A stretch of DNA of 64,000 bases from Rhyzopertha dominica (Eukaryota > Arthropoda > Insecta > Coleoptera > Bostrichidae): positions 25,758,245 through 25,822,244 of the forward strand of contig QCXZ01000086.1 in the NCBI GenBank assembly GCA_025024175.1, read 5' to 3'. This document shows, one piece after another, positions 28,005 to 39,566 of the stretch. The translations under genes and the position numbers were made by a program. The notes under the pieces are model-generated. The model saw only the letters and a list, made by a program, of their open reading frames with translations. It ran no database searches and was not told the DNA's origin. Position 1 is the stretch's first letter. Each line of letters starts with the position of its first letter.

Positions 28005-28453
28005 GTAAACTTGAGAAAGCGAAAGCAGGAATGGGTATTTTCGGGGTCGCTAAAGTGAAATAAATTAAATAGCACACGACATGGACTAAAAAGAAAGAGC
28101 TGCTCCCTATAGTCGACGAGATTTCTGGCGCTGCGGCAGGAAGGGATTACGCATACTTCACTGTGGCAATCGTAACATTCCCCCGTTTCAATAAATCTGG
28201 TAGTGCTCTGGGAAACCCTCCCACCGTGTACGTATTATACGCTTTATGTAGGTTTTCGCTTGTTTTACAGCCGAGGCTCAGGTAGTACGCGTTATTAGGT
28301 AGGAACACGCTCCCCTGTACAGAATGGTCCAGTTTACTTTTTGGCAACCGCCCTCCTCCATAAAACGATGATAGACTTCATTTCGTACAACAATATTTAT
28401 ACTTTCGTGGCTACGTGAAAAAGAAAATCTTAGAACCTTTGTTTTGCTTCCAG

Positions 28454-28499
28454 GATGCGAGAAATGGTGATCCCTGTGTGAGAAAAGGGTCAAACAAAC
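28454..28499 (+). promoter_or_regulatory. 5' UTR part of the first coding exon, with a short uORF
   Basis: A pyrimidine-rich tract ending TTCCAG at 28448-28453 is a good splice acceptor, so the transcript probably starts further upstream. The 46 nt before the start codon contain an upstream open frame of eight codons (ATG at 28455, stop TGA at 28479-28481), out of frame with the main ATG. The main start is preceded by CAAAC, a favourable insect context, so reinitiation or leaky scanning would be needed. Confidence 0.55.
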
Positions 28500-28572
28500 A
28501 TGGGGCGCCTCATCCACATAGCGGCGAAATTCCTGGTGATATACAGCGTTTTGATCACCTCCGGGGCGTCAG
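28500..28572 (+). CDS. dpr18-like: dpr-family Ig cell-surface protein, coding exon 1 (signal peptide)
   Basis: This exon encodes the first 24 residues plus one base of codon 25. The peptide begins MGRLIHIAAKFLVIYSVL, a short basic/polar start followed by a hydrophobic core and a small-residue end (GAS), which is a typical secretory signal peptide. The start was chosen for its CAAAC-ATG-G context, its position just after a good acceptor, and the signal peptide. The exon ends TCAG before the donor GTAAGC at 28573. The leftover G joins the first two bases of exon 2 (AT) to make Asp25, so the phase 1 junction is consistent. A perfect 10-bp hairpin lies 13 nt into the following intron. An alternative is an unrelated secreted-protein exon, but phase, strand and exon 2 content make dpr the best reading. 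Confidence 0.75.
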
Positions 28573-28585
28573 GTAAGCATTGAAG

Positions 28586-28610
28586 AATGTTGTGTCACTC
28601 ACACAACATT
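28586..28610 (+). promoter_or_regulatory. Perfect hairpin just downstream of the exon 1 donor
   Basis: AATGTTGTGT (28586-28595) and ACACAACATT (28601-28610) are exact reverse complements with a 5-nt loop (CACTC). The stem begins 13 nt after the first base of the donor. In RNA it could form a stable stem-loop beside the 5' splice site. The structure is directly visible. Any effect on splicing is inference. Confidence 0.6.
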
Positions 28611-31600
28611 AAAATCACGTTCAGTCAATGAAATTGGCATCCGAATAAATAAGTAGGAAATACCCCGTTTCCTTAGCAGTTTGCCGATAAGATTAGCAGT
28701 TTAGTAAAACCAAAAGTAGCCGCTTACGGGAATTGTGTGTTTAATGGCAACTACATAAGTTTGCAGTATCGATTATTATTAATGCCATTAAAAAATGCAT
28801 TTATCAATAAATCTGTAAAAGAGAAATCCTTCAGGTTAAAAATAAACCAGTAATCGCTATTTGGCTCTTAGGAAATCGATTATTTCGCTGGAAACAAGTT
28901 TTCTTCAATTTTTTGGGAAATGATTATAAGCGGCTTGCATATTTTATGACCTGTACTGGGACTAATAGATGTTCTACGTTTTATGGATACGACATAAGAG
29001 GAATTTTTCAAGGTTTGAGCTCCTTCAGTCAAGATTTGCGCGAGATCTGCCTCATTCTCAGGTCCAGTATAAAGTTACTGAGAGTTCAGTAGCGATCTGG
29101 TGTTCTAAAGTCAGATAAAATTTGTCGGATTGTTAGTTATCGTCATTCTTTCGTGAAATTCTTCCAAAATAGCCCGTCTGCAAGACTTTTCTTTCTTGTG
29201 TACAATGGTGCAGAGATTTTATTCAGTTGCCGGTTGGTTAATGCCTATTTAAAACAAACACGATATATTTTTGCAACGCTTTTACGTTTTCAGTTTAGAT
29301 TTTATCATACATATAATAACGTGCAGCTATCGAAGCCTTGTAGTTTTTAATTGTGTTAGCTAGTTCGTCAGCTTTGCTCGTGTGCACTCGGTCTCTCCGG
29401 GGAGATAGGAGTTTGGTGAGTTGAGAATGCATCTGGAACTCAAAAGCCGTAGTTTGCCTGAGCGGGAACTGATAATTGCCGCCTATACATTGTGATAACT
29501 TCAGAACTATTTGTAAATGGATGAATCCCGAACAAAACCGAACAGCGAACTAGTGTGTTACATAATGGATAACTATCCGGTGAAACTGGTCCTCTGACAT
29601 GCGAGGCCCTGCACTTATGCTACTCTGGGCGGTTTCAGATCTGTTTTCGAGTTCAAATGCCAACCTCCGGCGTTTTAGCCGCGAAGACAAAGAAACAGCA
29701 CTGCGTCAAGTTGTGCTTTTTGCTTGGCCGATTAACACGACTGAAAAAACTGTTCCAAAACTGCTAGGGTTACGCTTTCGTATTCGTATTGTTGCTATGA
29801 TTACCTTCTACTCCTTTAAAAATAAATATTCTGCTACCCTGAACAGTTTTTAGAAGTATGAAGTATGTATCTTCATGGGGTTTTCAGTCACGTACACATT
29901 TCCTATTTGTCAAAAGTGTCTTCTACATAAAACGCTCTCCGTTTCCACTATACTAGAAGTCAAATTTATAGTAATTGTCCCACAATACAGGCCTTCTCAC
30001 TTAAAAAACTGTTTTTCATATATTGCCTCCAGGATCATCTATTTCTTACATCGGAATAACAAGTCTATCGTATACAGTATGTTTTTTCTTCATTTGTTTA
30101 TTGGTTGTAAGGCAGAACAGAGCAGAATGATTAGCACATTATATTAAATTTATGTAAAATAAATTATTAGTTTTAAAACTAGGAGCAGTACATTTTGCTA
30201 TATGTTAACCTACGTACAAAAAAAAACATAAAGAAATGCCATATGAATGTGAGAACTGATGGTTCGGGAAGCTAGTAGGATTTCCCCGAATGTTACCCTG
30301 CGTGGAATTTACGAAAAGAGAATTAAACTTAAAACAAACTCTGGCTGTTTGCAGTTGCAACTAGCTCTTCAGCCTCGGTTGCGTCGAGAATAGTTCGAAG
30401 CTCCGGGGAAATTGTTTAAAAAATCTTTTCAACCGAAGGGATGCTTGCGATAGCGAGTTGGAGCATCGCCAAGCCCTGAAGGGTGACCCGTTCGGTAACA
30501 AGTGAGCTTGCTTGAAATAGAGATGCTGCAGAGGCATTCCAATAGAATTTGCAATTTTATAACGGGCCACGCCGGCAGTTTTACAACTTGAAATCGTATA
30601 AGACAAAATTATCCAGCAGAAGCCATTAAAGCAGTAAGGAGAGCTCCGACATAGTATACAATATACATCTTTGCAGCACTTAAATGTATGGGACAATATT
30701 TGCAGGCAGCAGCTGAGCAAACGCACCAAAAGTGAAGCTGAAATCGGGGGGGATCAATCGCAAATCCCTTCGTCGAAATCTGGAAAGCCATCTCGCCCGG
30801 TAAATGCCATAAATATNCTCCCTGCTTTAGGTGCCCGCACAAGAATGAACCTGTTCGCTTGCAACTAATTAACATCAGCGTTATTTACTCGCGGCAAATT
30901 TACCAGAGGTTGAGTTTATTTTCAAGAGGGCTTCGCCATTGTACGCAGCATGAAATCACGAAAGTTGTATGCCGCACAAATTTAATTGAAATCATACGAT
31001 CAACTTTTAATAAGAATTCAATTTTAAACGATTGCTTCCGAACGAGAAGTTTCCGCCGAGTAAACGAACTGGAATTAATCGGAAATTGTTAGCGCCGCAC
31101 TACGATATTTCTTCTGAATACACCACAATAAGCCGCTGCGTTTGCTTTGTTATACAAATGGTACCTTTAAGGTTGCTACAGAGAATTATAAACGCCCTTA
31201 AAAAACAATTTTATTAATTAAGATACAACCAACTAGAAAAAAGAGTTGTTAACCAAATCTTTTCTTTTAGAGGGGGCTACCGTTTTCCATGTTAATGGCT
31301 CAGGTTCAAATCGCTGTTGGGGCATATTTCCCGTATATACTTGATGTTAACGTCAAAACAAAGAAATTCTCCGGTTTCAGACCTACGTTCAGAACGACTT
31401 CGAACTCTCACAAGCTCACAAATTCATAGCTGAATAATGCTGAACATGATGGGCTGTTGAGCTTCAAGAAAGAAAAACACTGCGATAGTTTGGTTAGTAA
31501 AGCTTTTATAAAAATGTGGGTGATAATCTCCGCCCTCGACGGTTAACAGAAAGTGTAGCAGCTTTTATAAGGGAGCAATTTGTAAAAAGTGTATCAAAGT

Positions 31601-34600
31601 TTTTACAACGTCAACGCAGCCGCGTCGTGTCTATGCCCGCCCTTTATATATGAGAACATCCCAGTCCGCAAGAAAACGGTCCGGCGAATTATGTGGCCAA
31701 CAAAGGGCATAAAAGCGGTGTTAAATTAATGTTCTCTAAAAAGCGCAGCGGCTCCCGAAGCTTTCAAAAACACAAAATGATCACGTGTGGACCAGGCGTT
31801 CGTATAAAAACTGTCCGACGAGGAACCTTGTAGTGTTTTGTCATGGATTCGAATATCCATATATCAAATGTCAATCACGTTGGTTTCGCGCAACTCTTTT
31901 CACCGACCGCCCTTTATATACTCATTACATTCTTGCTCTGCAAAAAAAATCTGGTTTAATTAGTGTTTCCAGTAGTATATGTCACGGGTATTCAGCATTC
32001 AGAAAACTTGCTTCTGGGAATGTTTTAATCAGCAAACAGTGTAATGCCGAGGTTAGAGAATGAGTATCTCTCCCTTTTGCCTTTGGCGATGTGTAGCATT
32101 CAACATCATCAGTATTCACAAAATCGCTGCATACGATTAAAAGGCAAATAAACGCAATAACGTGTTTACGAATACACAGATGAGATTTCGAGCCTCATAC
32201 ATTCTCTAGATTTACTGTATCCACAGAATATATATTTATAGTAATATTAAAATAGAAGAACCTAGACAAAAATCTACTTGCTAATGCTAGACCAACTCTA
32301 TAAAAAATAAATAATAGTACAATTTTGTAGAAACAAAAAGAATAATATATGACATGCAAAATAAATCTGGTGGAGTCGATAACATAAATGTAAAGTCAAT
32401 TAAATTATGTCTGAATTATTGTAGAACGGTTAACTCATGTGTTTAATCTATGCATAGAGCAGTCTGTATGATCAAATGCACTAAAAAAAACAGATGCGAT
32501 TCCCTCTTACAAAATTTCTAAAAAGCGTAAAGCTTTAGATTACTCATTTCATTGATTTCGAATATTGCTAAAATACTGGTCTTAAAGCTTTAGAAAATAG
32601 CAAAATAACTATTAAAGTAAAATTGAAAAGATGGATTGCTAATTATGTTTATTGCTGTAGGTTAGTAGGATTGTAATTTTTAAAATAAATATTGTACCTG
32701 TGTATATTGACTTNCATACAGGTAGTCATCTACCTCTGTAGGAAATATTTTTGTAAATTTTCTTTTCTGGGAAATAAACACTAAATACTTTTTCAGGTAA
32801 TTCCTAGTTAGTACAGATTAGCAAATGCTGAGATAGTTTCATTGAAAGCATTCTAGTCTTTACCTTTAATAACAGGTCAAGTGCTTTATGAGATGGAAGC
32901 AGTTTGGCAAATTCAAACTCATATTCGCCCGTAAATACCGTAGCAATCGTGGCCGCCCCAAATTTATTGCGTTGTCCGTCGATCATTCCAATTGTGCTTC
33001 AATCATGCTGGTTCATTTATTATTCATGTTTATTTCTCTTTCCCGAACTAAACCCAATTTTAATTTATTATTGACTGGCGGCATTTCGAGTGACGGGAGA
33101 CGGCTGGCACCCGCCAAACCTGGCAAGAGAGGGAACGAACTTCAGCTTTATTTGACATCCATTTGACAGGCTCTAAATAATTAATATGTCAAATATGGAT
33201 CTGAGTGCTGCACGCCCTAAGCTCAAATCCCATCTTTCCCAAGAGACTCTCGCCTTTTGTGAAACGAAGTTTTATGGAGACAATCAAGATTTATGTCATC
33301 TTAAACTGTCAGTGCTTGACTGAAATGAGTAGTCCGACCTAGTAGGATACATGTGTGCTGAAAAAAATGTAAAAAAGTACATTATGTGCTGCGCTCATCG
33401 TTTTCTAGTTTATATTTATGCATTATAGGTCAAAAATAATTAAGGGTGTGTCGACCTAGAAAATTTTTCCTGGTAAGCTTTCAAATTCATTTCAAAGAAT
33501 TCTTCAGGGCGTCTACAACAAACTAACTGAAAACTTTTTACTCACAGAATTTGAGCCTAATTAAATTTATGTTTAATGTTTATATTCTGTTTTTTATCCG
33601 TGGGGATGTTAAATGTTTTCGCAGGTGTTACATTTTACACTGTAAATGATTTTAATTTTGTTTGTGTTTTTGATTTTAATATAGTAAATAAATATGAGAG
33701 TTGGTTTATTCAATGCACAAAAAAAGATTTTCAACATTTGATCGAACTTCGTCCAGATTGAGCTTCTTTTACCGCAATGAACACTTCCGAGTATGTGTCA
33801 ACAAAATATAATGAAAGCAGTTGGCTTGCAGGAAACCGTATAGAGCACAAGTAAAAGCAACACAAAGTAAATAAAATATAAGTTATATTGCCGAAAGCAC
33901 CACTACTATAAAGTATTAGTCTTTCGTCTAAAAGCATCAGACTGTGTACGAAACTAATAACAACATTTTTCTCGATAGTTGTTCTTTTGTGGCCTTGATT
34001 TATGTGGTTTCTCGAATTGAAACCTCCAGTCCTGCAAAGCACTCGTGAACCGACTATTCAGTATTTAAAAAGATTCCATTTAACCAATTTCCAGTTCGAA
34101 GTTTGGAAGTACCGACAAATGCAGATCCACTGCTCCTTTCAAATGCCGGCATTTCTGTATCGCTTTATACAAATGTTCTCGAAACTGTAAAGCAACAAGC
34201 ACGTGGCAATAACGTGGCCACTAGAAATACCAGTGGTGCAGAAGGTGGCATTAAACGAAGCGAAGATTGCACGGTCGGTGCACGGTTGCAAGTAAGCCAT
34301 ATAATTTTTACGCTCCGCTCTGTTTGTTGGGCCAGTGGGCTGCAGTGGTGTGTGTATGAGGGTGCGTGTGTGTTTGTGAGTGGGGTAAACAAGCTGAAAA
34401 TGGATTCTGCTTGTCGATAACAGCTTATCGCAATTCATCAGGAATGACGGCAATAATCGTTGGGCTTTACGGGACACCTTCTCCCTTCCAAATGATTCTC
34501 ACAGAAGCAATTAGCCCCCACGCAGCAACAAAAACGTTGAGCTCACAAACAACATCCGACAACTGCATACGACCTGGGAAATTGGGACATGCCTCTACCA

Positions 34601-34918
34601 GTCGCAAACATTGCTGTAATCGTTAGAATTTAGGGCAGAAAGACGCTGCGTTTGTAATAGTAGCAGCCTTTGAAGTAACGATTACAGATACTTTTTTGAT
34701 GGAAATGGAATCTTGAATCAAGAAAACTTCAGCATCGTCATCATCTATATAAGTCACACAACTTGCTTTGCATAATAATACTGTTTGACCAGTGGTATGA
34801 GAGATTCAAATGAGAAAGTTCAAAGAAACACTAGGTCCTAAGAACTCTCCGCTTTCGATTAGGATGTGATTCAATCTTCAGACGTTTAAGCCGGCTGAAG
34901 TAGACCTTATAGACCTTA

Positions 34919-35200
34919 CATACAGGGTGTTACAATAAGCATTGTGTTTTCTAAGTTGGAGAGAAAAATTCTTGGAGCAAATGGGATAAGGTCACTATAA
35001 TATTTTCAAGTTTCTAACACCTCCAGCTAGGGAACGCTTTTAACAATGCCAATAATAAATTTCAATTCAATTTTTGTCAAAATTCAAATTATTGAACTCT
35101 CCTTATCAAAAGCACCGCTGCATACAACTCACTTTTTCTAGTTCTTCGATCTGGCTTTGCATCTACATACAATTACATTTATAATACTGTTTTCATGACT
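34919..35200. mobile_element. Possible end of a DNA transposon (TACAGGGTGTT)
   Basis: ATACAGGGTGTTACAATAAG starts at about 34919 and is followed by AT-rich sequence without a transposase frame. It resembles the outer end of insect Tc1/mariner-type elements. No opposed end was found, so the right boundary given is arbitrary. Confidence 0.25.
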
Positions 35201-36269
35201 TCATAGAAATGAAAATNAATTGCTATAATGTTGTAAACTTCAGATATGGAATACTTAATTTTAAACTAAACTAAATTCGAAACACACATATTAAACGGTT
35301 TTAAATGGATGACAGACTGAAAAATGTTAAAAAGTATATAAACTTGTTTTATAACGGTAACAAATATAGAACGAAACCTGCATTTACTATAAATCACAGC
35401 ATTTATTTGTTTCTTTTCAAGGCTGTGCTCGATTTCGGTTTAGTTAATTGAGTAAGTACTAGAATCAATTGCAGTTACTTCAGTTGTAAGAAATTTCTAT
35501 CGTTATTGCAATAACTCAGCTAAAAATAAAGCCAAATTTTCTTTTCTAAGAAAATGACATATAACATAGAAGCTTGCGAAATGACGTAGCGAAATTTAGG
35601 TTTCTAAGTTCACAGCAACAAGCAACTGCTTGGCAAAATTGAAAAATTATCTACCACTTTTTGACTAAAGCTCTAAAAAAGAAAGATATCGTGTAATAGC
35701 CAGTAGGATGAATCAGGTTTTTAAACTTGGATTCAACGATAGGCAGTTACTGCCAAATGCATGTAGCTTGCAGCAACTGGTATTTCGATTTCATATGTAT
35801 CCTATAGAGTGCTTTTATTCGTTCTGCTCCCAAAAGCCAAATAGTACGTTACGCAGATAGTTTAAAAACTTTAAAGCCCATTAAATACAGTGCAAAATAA
35901 AGCAAATTTAATTTACAGTCAGGCAGAATACGCAGCGCTTGGCAAATAAATTGAAAACAACATTTTGACGTTTGTAACAAAAGAGTGCATGGATACATAT
36001 GCTATAATTAATTACACTTGTATAGTAGGAACATAAATAAGTAAAGAAGCAGTAAATGCAGGCTACTTGGTAATTTGAAGAATTTTTTCGTATGGCTACG
36101 TATTTCCAGAAATACAAATTGTAAAAAAATCCTTATACAACACATGCCGTTTGGACACCGTGTACAAGTTATGCAAGGCCAATAATTATTCCGAGAGTTG
36201 ATCCGAACCCTTCACAAAAGAACAAAATCCTCTCTCAGTAAAAATGCCACGAACACAAGGGGTTTCTGG

Positions 36270-36870
36270 TGTCAACTTATTTAACCGGCGTTGCGTGCTG
36301 AAATCGGGCTTTATTCCGCCCAAACCCTCGATTTGCCCGCGGCGTCGGAGTCATTTCGATTTTCCCCCAATTATTTGATATCTTTATATTCTATAAGAGA
36401 CCTAAATCGTACTTCAGGTTATTGTGTTGTAAGAACCCCCGACCCGAATGCTCCTTTTGTTAATGGCAAAAATAACCGGAACGAATTCAATACGAAACAC
36501 TTCAGACCTGATGAAACAGGAATTCAGACGCAGGAAAGTGGGGTTTAATAAAAACGAAGGACGCGCTGTTGACCGGAGCCGCCAGCGAGGGGGGCGCTTC
36601 GCCGCCATCGTTTTGGGCTTATTTGTTAGTTTTTGGTATCGTGCAAAAAATGCAATCACGGTGCATTTGCAGTCGATCGCGATGCGTTTAAAAAAAATTT
36701 CCTCGCGCAGCCCCAACAATGGAACCGCGGAAACGCGTTTTCAGCATTCGGAGCGTTCGATATAATATCTGACGCCCTCCCCGAACCCAAAACTATGTTT
36801 TATTGCGTTTTAGACGCGACGCCTTTTTTACGGGACCTCGTGTCGCTGTCCCGGCAGTTTATCTTGATTC
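36270..36870. promoter_or_regulatory. GC-rich noncoding block upstream of exon 2
   Basis: Composition is clearly GC-richer than the surrounding intron and stop codons are sparse, so overlapping frames of 85-105 codons appear on both strands (for example 36448-36765 plus and 36414-36719 minus). None shows a family motif. It may be an intronic regulatory island, with no specific evidence. Confidence 0.2.
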
Positions 36871-37209
36871 AGGTTGTTCAAGATTTATAAGATGTGGCTA
36901 AGAATTTAAGACCGGCTTCGCAATAAAATTATTTTTCTTTTAAACCGCTAGAGCCACATACGAAGGATGTCAAATCTACTCAAGAGGGCGAATCCATCAA
37001 ATGTTTATTGATATAAATTGACGTAATAATGTATTTGGTGAAGACATATAAGTATGTCTAAACCACATCAAATAACATAGTTCAAGTACAAAGAAGTAAC
37101 ACATAACACATAATACTCAGTATACAATCTTCAGGTACGTTGTAAAGATTCTTCTAGTATAGTAGGTTTTCTGAATTAACAATAATATCACATCCTTATA
37201 TGATTCCAG

Positions 37210-37547
37210 ATAACGAAACAGCGATGTCGAACGATATCATTTCCCACCAGCCGCTGACGGTCACGATACATCCACCGACAGAGGCCCCTGGCCAGGGCAG
37301 CTCGACGACCCTAGAGAGCACAACAACCGACGCCGAAACGACGCGGACCCACACCAGCACCGCCGCAACGGCGGCGTCGACCGAACCAACCAAACACGGC
37401 CGCAACTTCCCAGCACCCCACTACCACCTTCCGGACTCGCGCTGGGGGCCCTTCTTCGAGGAGGGACCGGAGCCGCACAACATCACGGCGAGGGTCGGCT
37501 CCACGGTCATGCTGGATTGCAGGATAGGCCTTCTGCAGGATAAGATG
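37210..37547 (+). CDS. dpr18-like: dpr-family Ig protein, coding exon 2 (Thr-rich linker and first half of Ig1)
   Basis: This exon completes Asp25 and encodes residues 26-137. Residues 41-86 are rich in Thr, Ser, Pro and Ala ([20 protein letters not shown]), a flexible and probably O-glycosylated linker. N-glycosylation sequons are at Asn26 and Asn115. Residues 103-109 (WGPFFEE) and the run around Cys128 ([11 protein letters not shown]) are typical of Dpr proteins just before and in the first Ig domain; Cys128 is the B-strand disulfide cysteine. The exon starts after TTCCAG (phase 1) and ends at Met137 before the donor GTGAGT (phase 0). The ATG at 37200 lies in the intron and is not used in this model. 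The exon is strikingly GC-rich. Dpr proteins bind DIP partners through Ig1 and guide synaptic specificity. The paralogue (dpr18 or dpr20 group) is my judgement from the WGPFFEE and LLTVG motifs and is not certain. Confidence 0.9.
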
Positions 37548-37910
37548 GTGAGTGGTTCGTTTGTGAATGAGAAGCTCTTCTGATCTGTCAAAATCTCTTC
37601 CATCAGCGTAGCATTTCAAGTAGTTTCAAGAATAGTTCGAGGAACTTGGTTAAAAACAGAGATGAAGACGCTATATTAGACTAATAAGACACATTCGTAT
37701 AACGCTAGAGTTAGTATCGTAGTACCAAATTTGTATAATGATTGGCTTCACAAACCTATATTTAAAATTCTTCCTGGTTCAGACAAACTATTTGAAAATT
37801 TTTAACCGTTCAATTTTCATCGTAGTTTTAAATTTATCAAAAGTTAGTCTTTCTGAAAAACAACTTCAATTTCTAAATCAAGGAACAAATTTTTTTTCTA
37901 AGAAACTGCT
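37548..37910 (+). other. Start of dpr intron 2, AT-rich
   Basis: Intron 2 begins with GTGAGT at 37548 and runs to TTGCAG at 61485 (about 23.9 kb, phase 0). This first part is AT-rich with no recognised feature. Confidence 0.7.
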
Positions 37911-38262
37911 TTCCAGGCCTGCTAAGTACAAAACGCCTTCAAACGATAGTTGCCCTTGTCGCATCCCATCTAAGAAAATTATGACCCTTGAAGGCCCAAT
38001 ACTAAAAATTAACGCTAGGTCCATGAAAAAGGTCCTCCAGGTTTGCCGAAACCTAGATTAGGTTCAAGCTATAACTGTGGTCGCCTTCTACGATCTCCAC
38101 CACATGGCAGATTTTGTCGCACCCTATCTAAGACAGTTAAGCCCTTGGAAGTTCCAGTACTAAAAATTAATTCTACGTCTATGCTGAAGGTCCTCCAGGT
38201 CTGCCAACACCTAGAATGGCCTCAAGCTATAGCACTGGTCTACTTCTACTTCTCCACCATAT
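37911..38262. repeat. Diverged tandem duplication, period about 158 bp
   Basis: Two copies lie head to tail: one from about 37955 (TTGTCGCATCCCATCTAAG) and one from about 38112 (TTGTCGCACCCTATCTAAG). Both continue through ACTAAAAATTAA, AAGGTCCTCCAGGTYTGCC and TCTCCACCA. A partial third unit may precede them near 37930. Because the period is not a multiple of three, the similar peptides seen in two different frames (for example KVLQVC) are a by-product of DNA repetition, not evidence of a protein. Confidence 0.75.
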
Positions 38263-38464
38263 GTTTAGAAAACACCGTTTGACGGACGACCCAGTTTTTT
38301 CCATTCCGAGTGCGGGTGCAGTTACCCGAAACACTGTTCTCCTTTGAATTGCTAGGTATTCCAGCATATAAATTCCAGTTCCTGTGATGCTTGCTGGATC
38401 CGCCGGTACAGTTTCAGTACTTTGAGCTTTTTCAATGAATTCCTTTAAGATTTTATCGTCTCAG

Positions 38465-38623
38465 ATATACGGGAACTACGGGGCAATAAAATCGAAAGCT
38501 TACATCTTCATCACTGGCCAGCAGCGGTTGCATCTGCAGCTCTTATCGGCGTATACTCGCACGTCGAAATCCTGTCATTATGCGAATAGTGAAAGCTATT
38601 ATGAACTATGTTATGTAGATGAC
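38465..38623 (+). other. Exon-like open segment in intron 2 (phase 0/0), unproven
   Basis: A pyrimidine-rich tract ending CGTCTCAG (to 38464) is followed by 159 nt open in one frame (53 codons) and then a consensus donor GTAAGT at 38624. Intron 2 is phase 0, so the segment could be included without shifting the dpr frame, but it would put 53 residues between Met137 and Val138, inside Ig1. The peptide (ending CYVDD) has no Ig character. The YVDD at its end also recalls a reverse transcriptase active site, but the surroundings do not confirm this. It may be a chance arrangement. Confidence 0.2.
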
Positions 38624-39566
38624 GTAAGTACCATTGAAAAGCATTTTGACCAGTATTATAGGTAATATTAAGTAAATTACTATCTTAAAAGTTAGTTAAA
38701 GCTTTAAAATATCAAACCACTTAAGAGTATAAATGATGGAAATGTAGCTATGTTAAAAATTAGCTTCCAGTGATATGTAAAAAACTTAAATGCTTTGGCA
38801 TACATACTAAAAAAAGCGTTTTTCTCCAGAGATTGTACAATTTCCTGCTAGAAAACTTATTTTTAGGTTAGTAACCAACTAACCAACCTATTTGTAAAAC
38901 GTAAACCACATTATCATATGATAGGTAGATAATTAGAATTTGTCTATGTTTGTAAGCTACAGCGGTGGATATAGTTAGGAATGTACTCGTAATTTGCAGC
39001 TGACTTGAGTAAGTGTTCCAAAAATTGTATAATAACTACCGCTGCTAAATCCATGCTTTCTTCCATTTCACTCTAATTAATAGGTTATATTGCTTTCTAA
39101 GCAATATGTATATAAAACATTAAACCCTTTTCTCTGGGTTTTGGCTACTTTTTCTTTAATTATTTCTCGACTCTTAAAAGTAAGGAGAGTAAAGTTTGCA
39201 TTTTGATGAAACAACAAGAACAAGTCAACGAGCATCTTACGTGATTTTTTTTTCAAAGTATGATGGAACGTATTATATATCTGGCTTAGTAAGATTCAAG
39301 GTACAGTTGACCTGAAATGAATATAACCTCTATATTTCGATATATCGATTGATTCAAGTTAATAATGGATAGCAAACAACAGCACTCATAACGTAAAACA
39401 AACTTTCCTGTTAAGTTAAAGATAATAACTGTCCATACACTTTGTAATTATGGCATTGACATGTTTGTTACTAATGCATTAACTTTGTCATTAGGGTAAT
39501 TTTGGATTCACACTGTTTGGATGTAAGTTTGGGTGATGATGTCATTCTCTAGAAACTATAGAAACG
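38624..39566. other. AT-rich intronic sequence
   Basis: No open frame of note, no repeat recognised, no RNA gene seen. Confidence 0.6.

Larger units (their letters stand above)
28573..37209 (+). other. dpr intron 1 (about 8.6 kb, phase 1)
   Basis: Donor GTAAGC at 28573 and acceptor TGATTCCAG ending at 37209 bound the intron. It is mostly AT-rich with GC-richer blocks near 30720-31100 and 36270-36870, the latter about 340 nt upstream of exon 2. A TACAGGGTGTT transposon-end-like motif sits near 34921. The open frames inside (up to 122 codons at 30361-30729, minus strand) overlap each other and have no recognisable domain. No nested gene was identified. Confidence 0.65.

Noticed and set aside
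30361..30729. 122-codon minus-strand frame in intron 1
   Set aside because: Overlaps other frames, no domain recognised, and composition does not differ from noncoding neighbours.
31290..31330. tRNA B-box-like GGTTCAAATC
   Set aside because: No matching acceptor stem, A box at the right spacing or cloverleaf could be drawn.
34103..34477. Overlapping 105- and 112-codon frames on opposite strands
   Set aside because: Mutual overlap and a local GT-rich repeat-like stretch explain the lack of stops. No motif.
36414..36890. Several 85-105 codon frames on both strands
   Set aside because: They share the same GC-rich interval in different phases, which indicates low stop density rather than genes.
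37200..37209. ATG at 37200 as the start of the Ig protein
   Set aside because: It lies in the intron before a good acceptor. Using it would give no signal peptide, whereas joining exon 1 gives one in the right phase.
37196..37619. Minus-strand frames opposite dpr exon 2
   Set aside because: They are antisense shadows of the GC-rich coding exon.
37738..38282. Two + strand frames with similar peptides (KVLQVC)
   Set aside because: The similarity comes from the 158-bp DNA repeat, seen in two different frames. No protein evidence.
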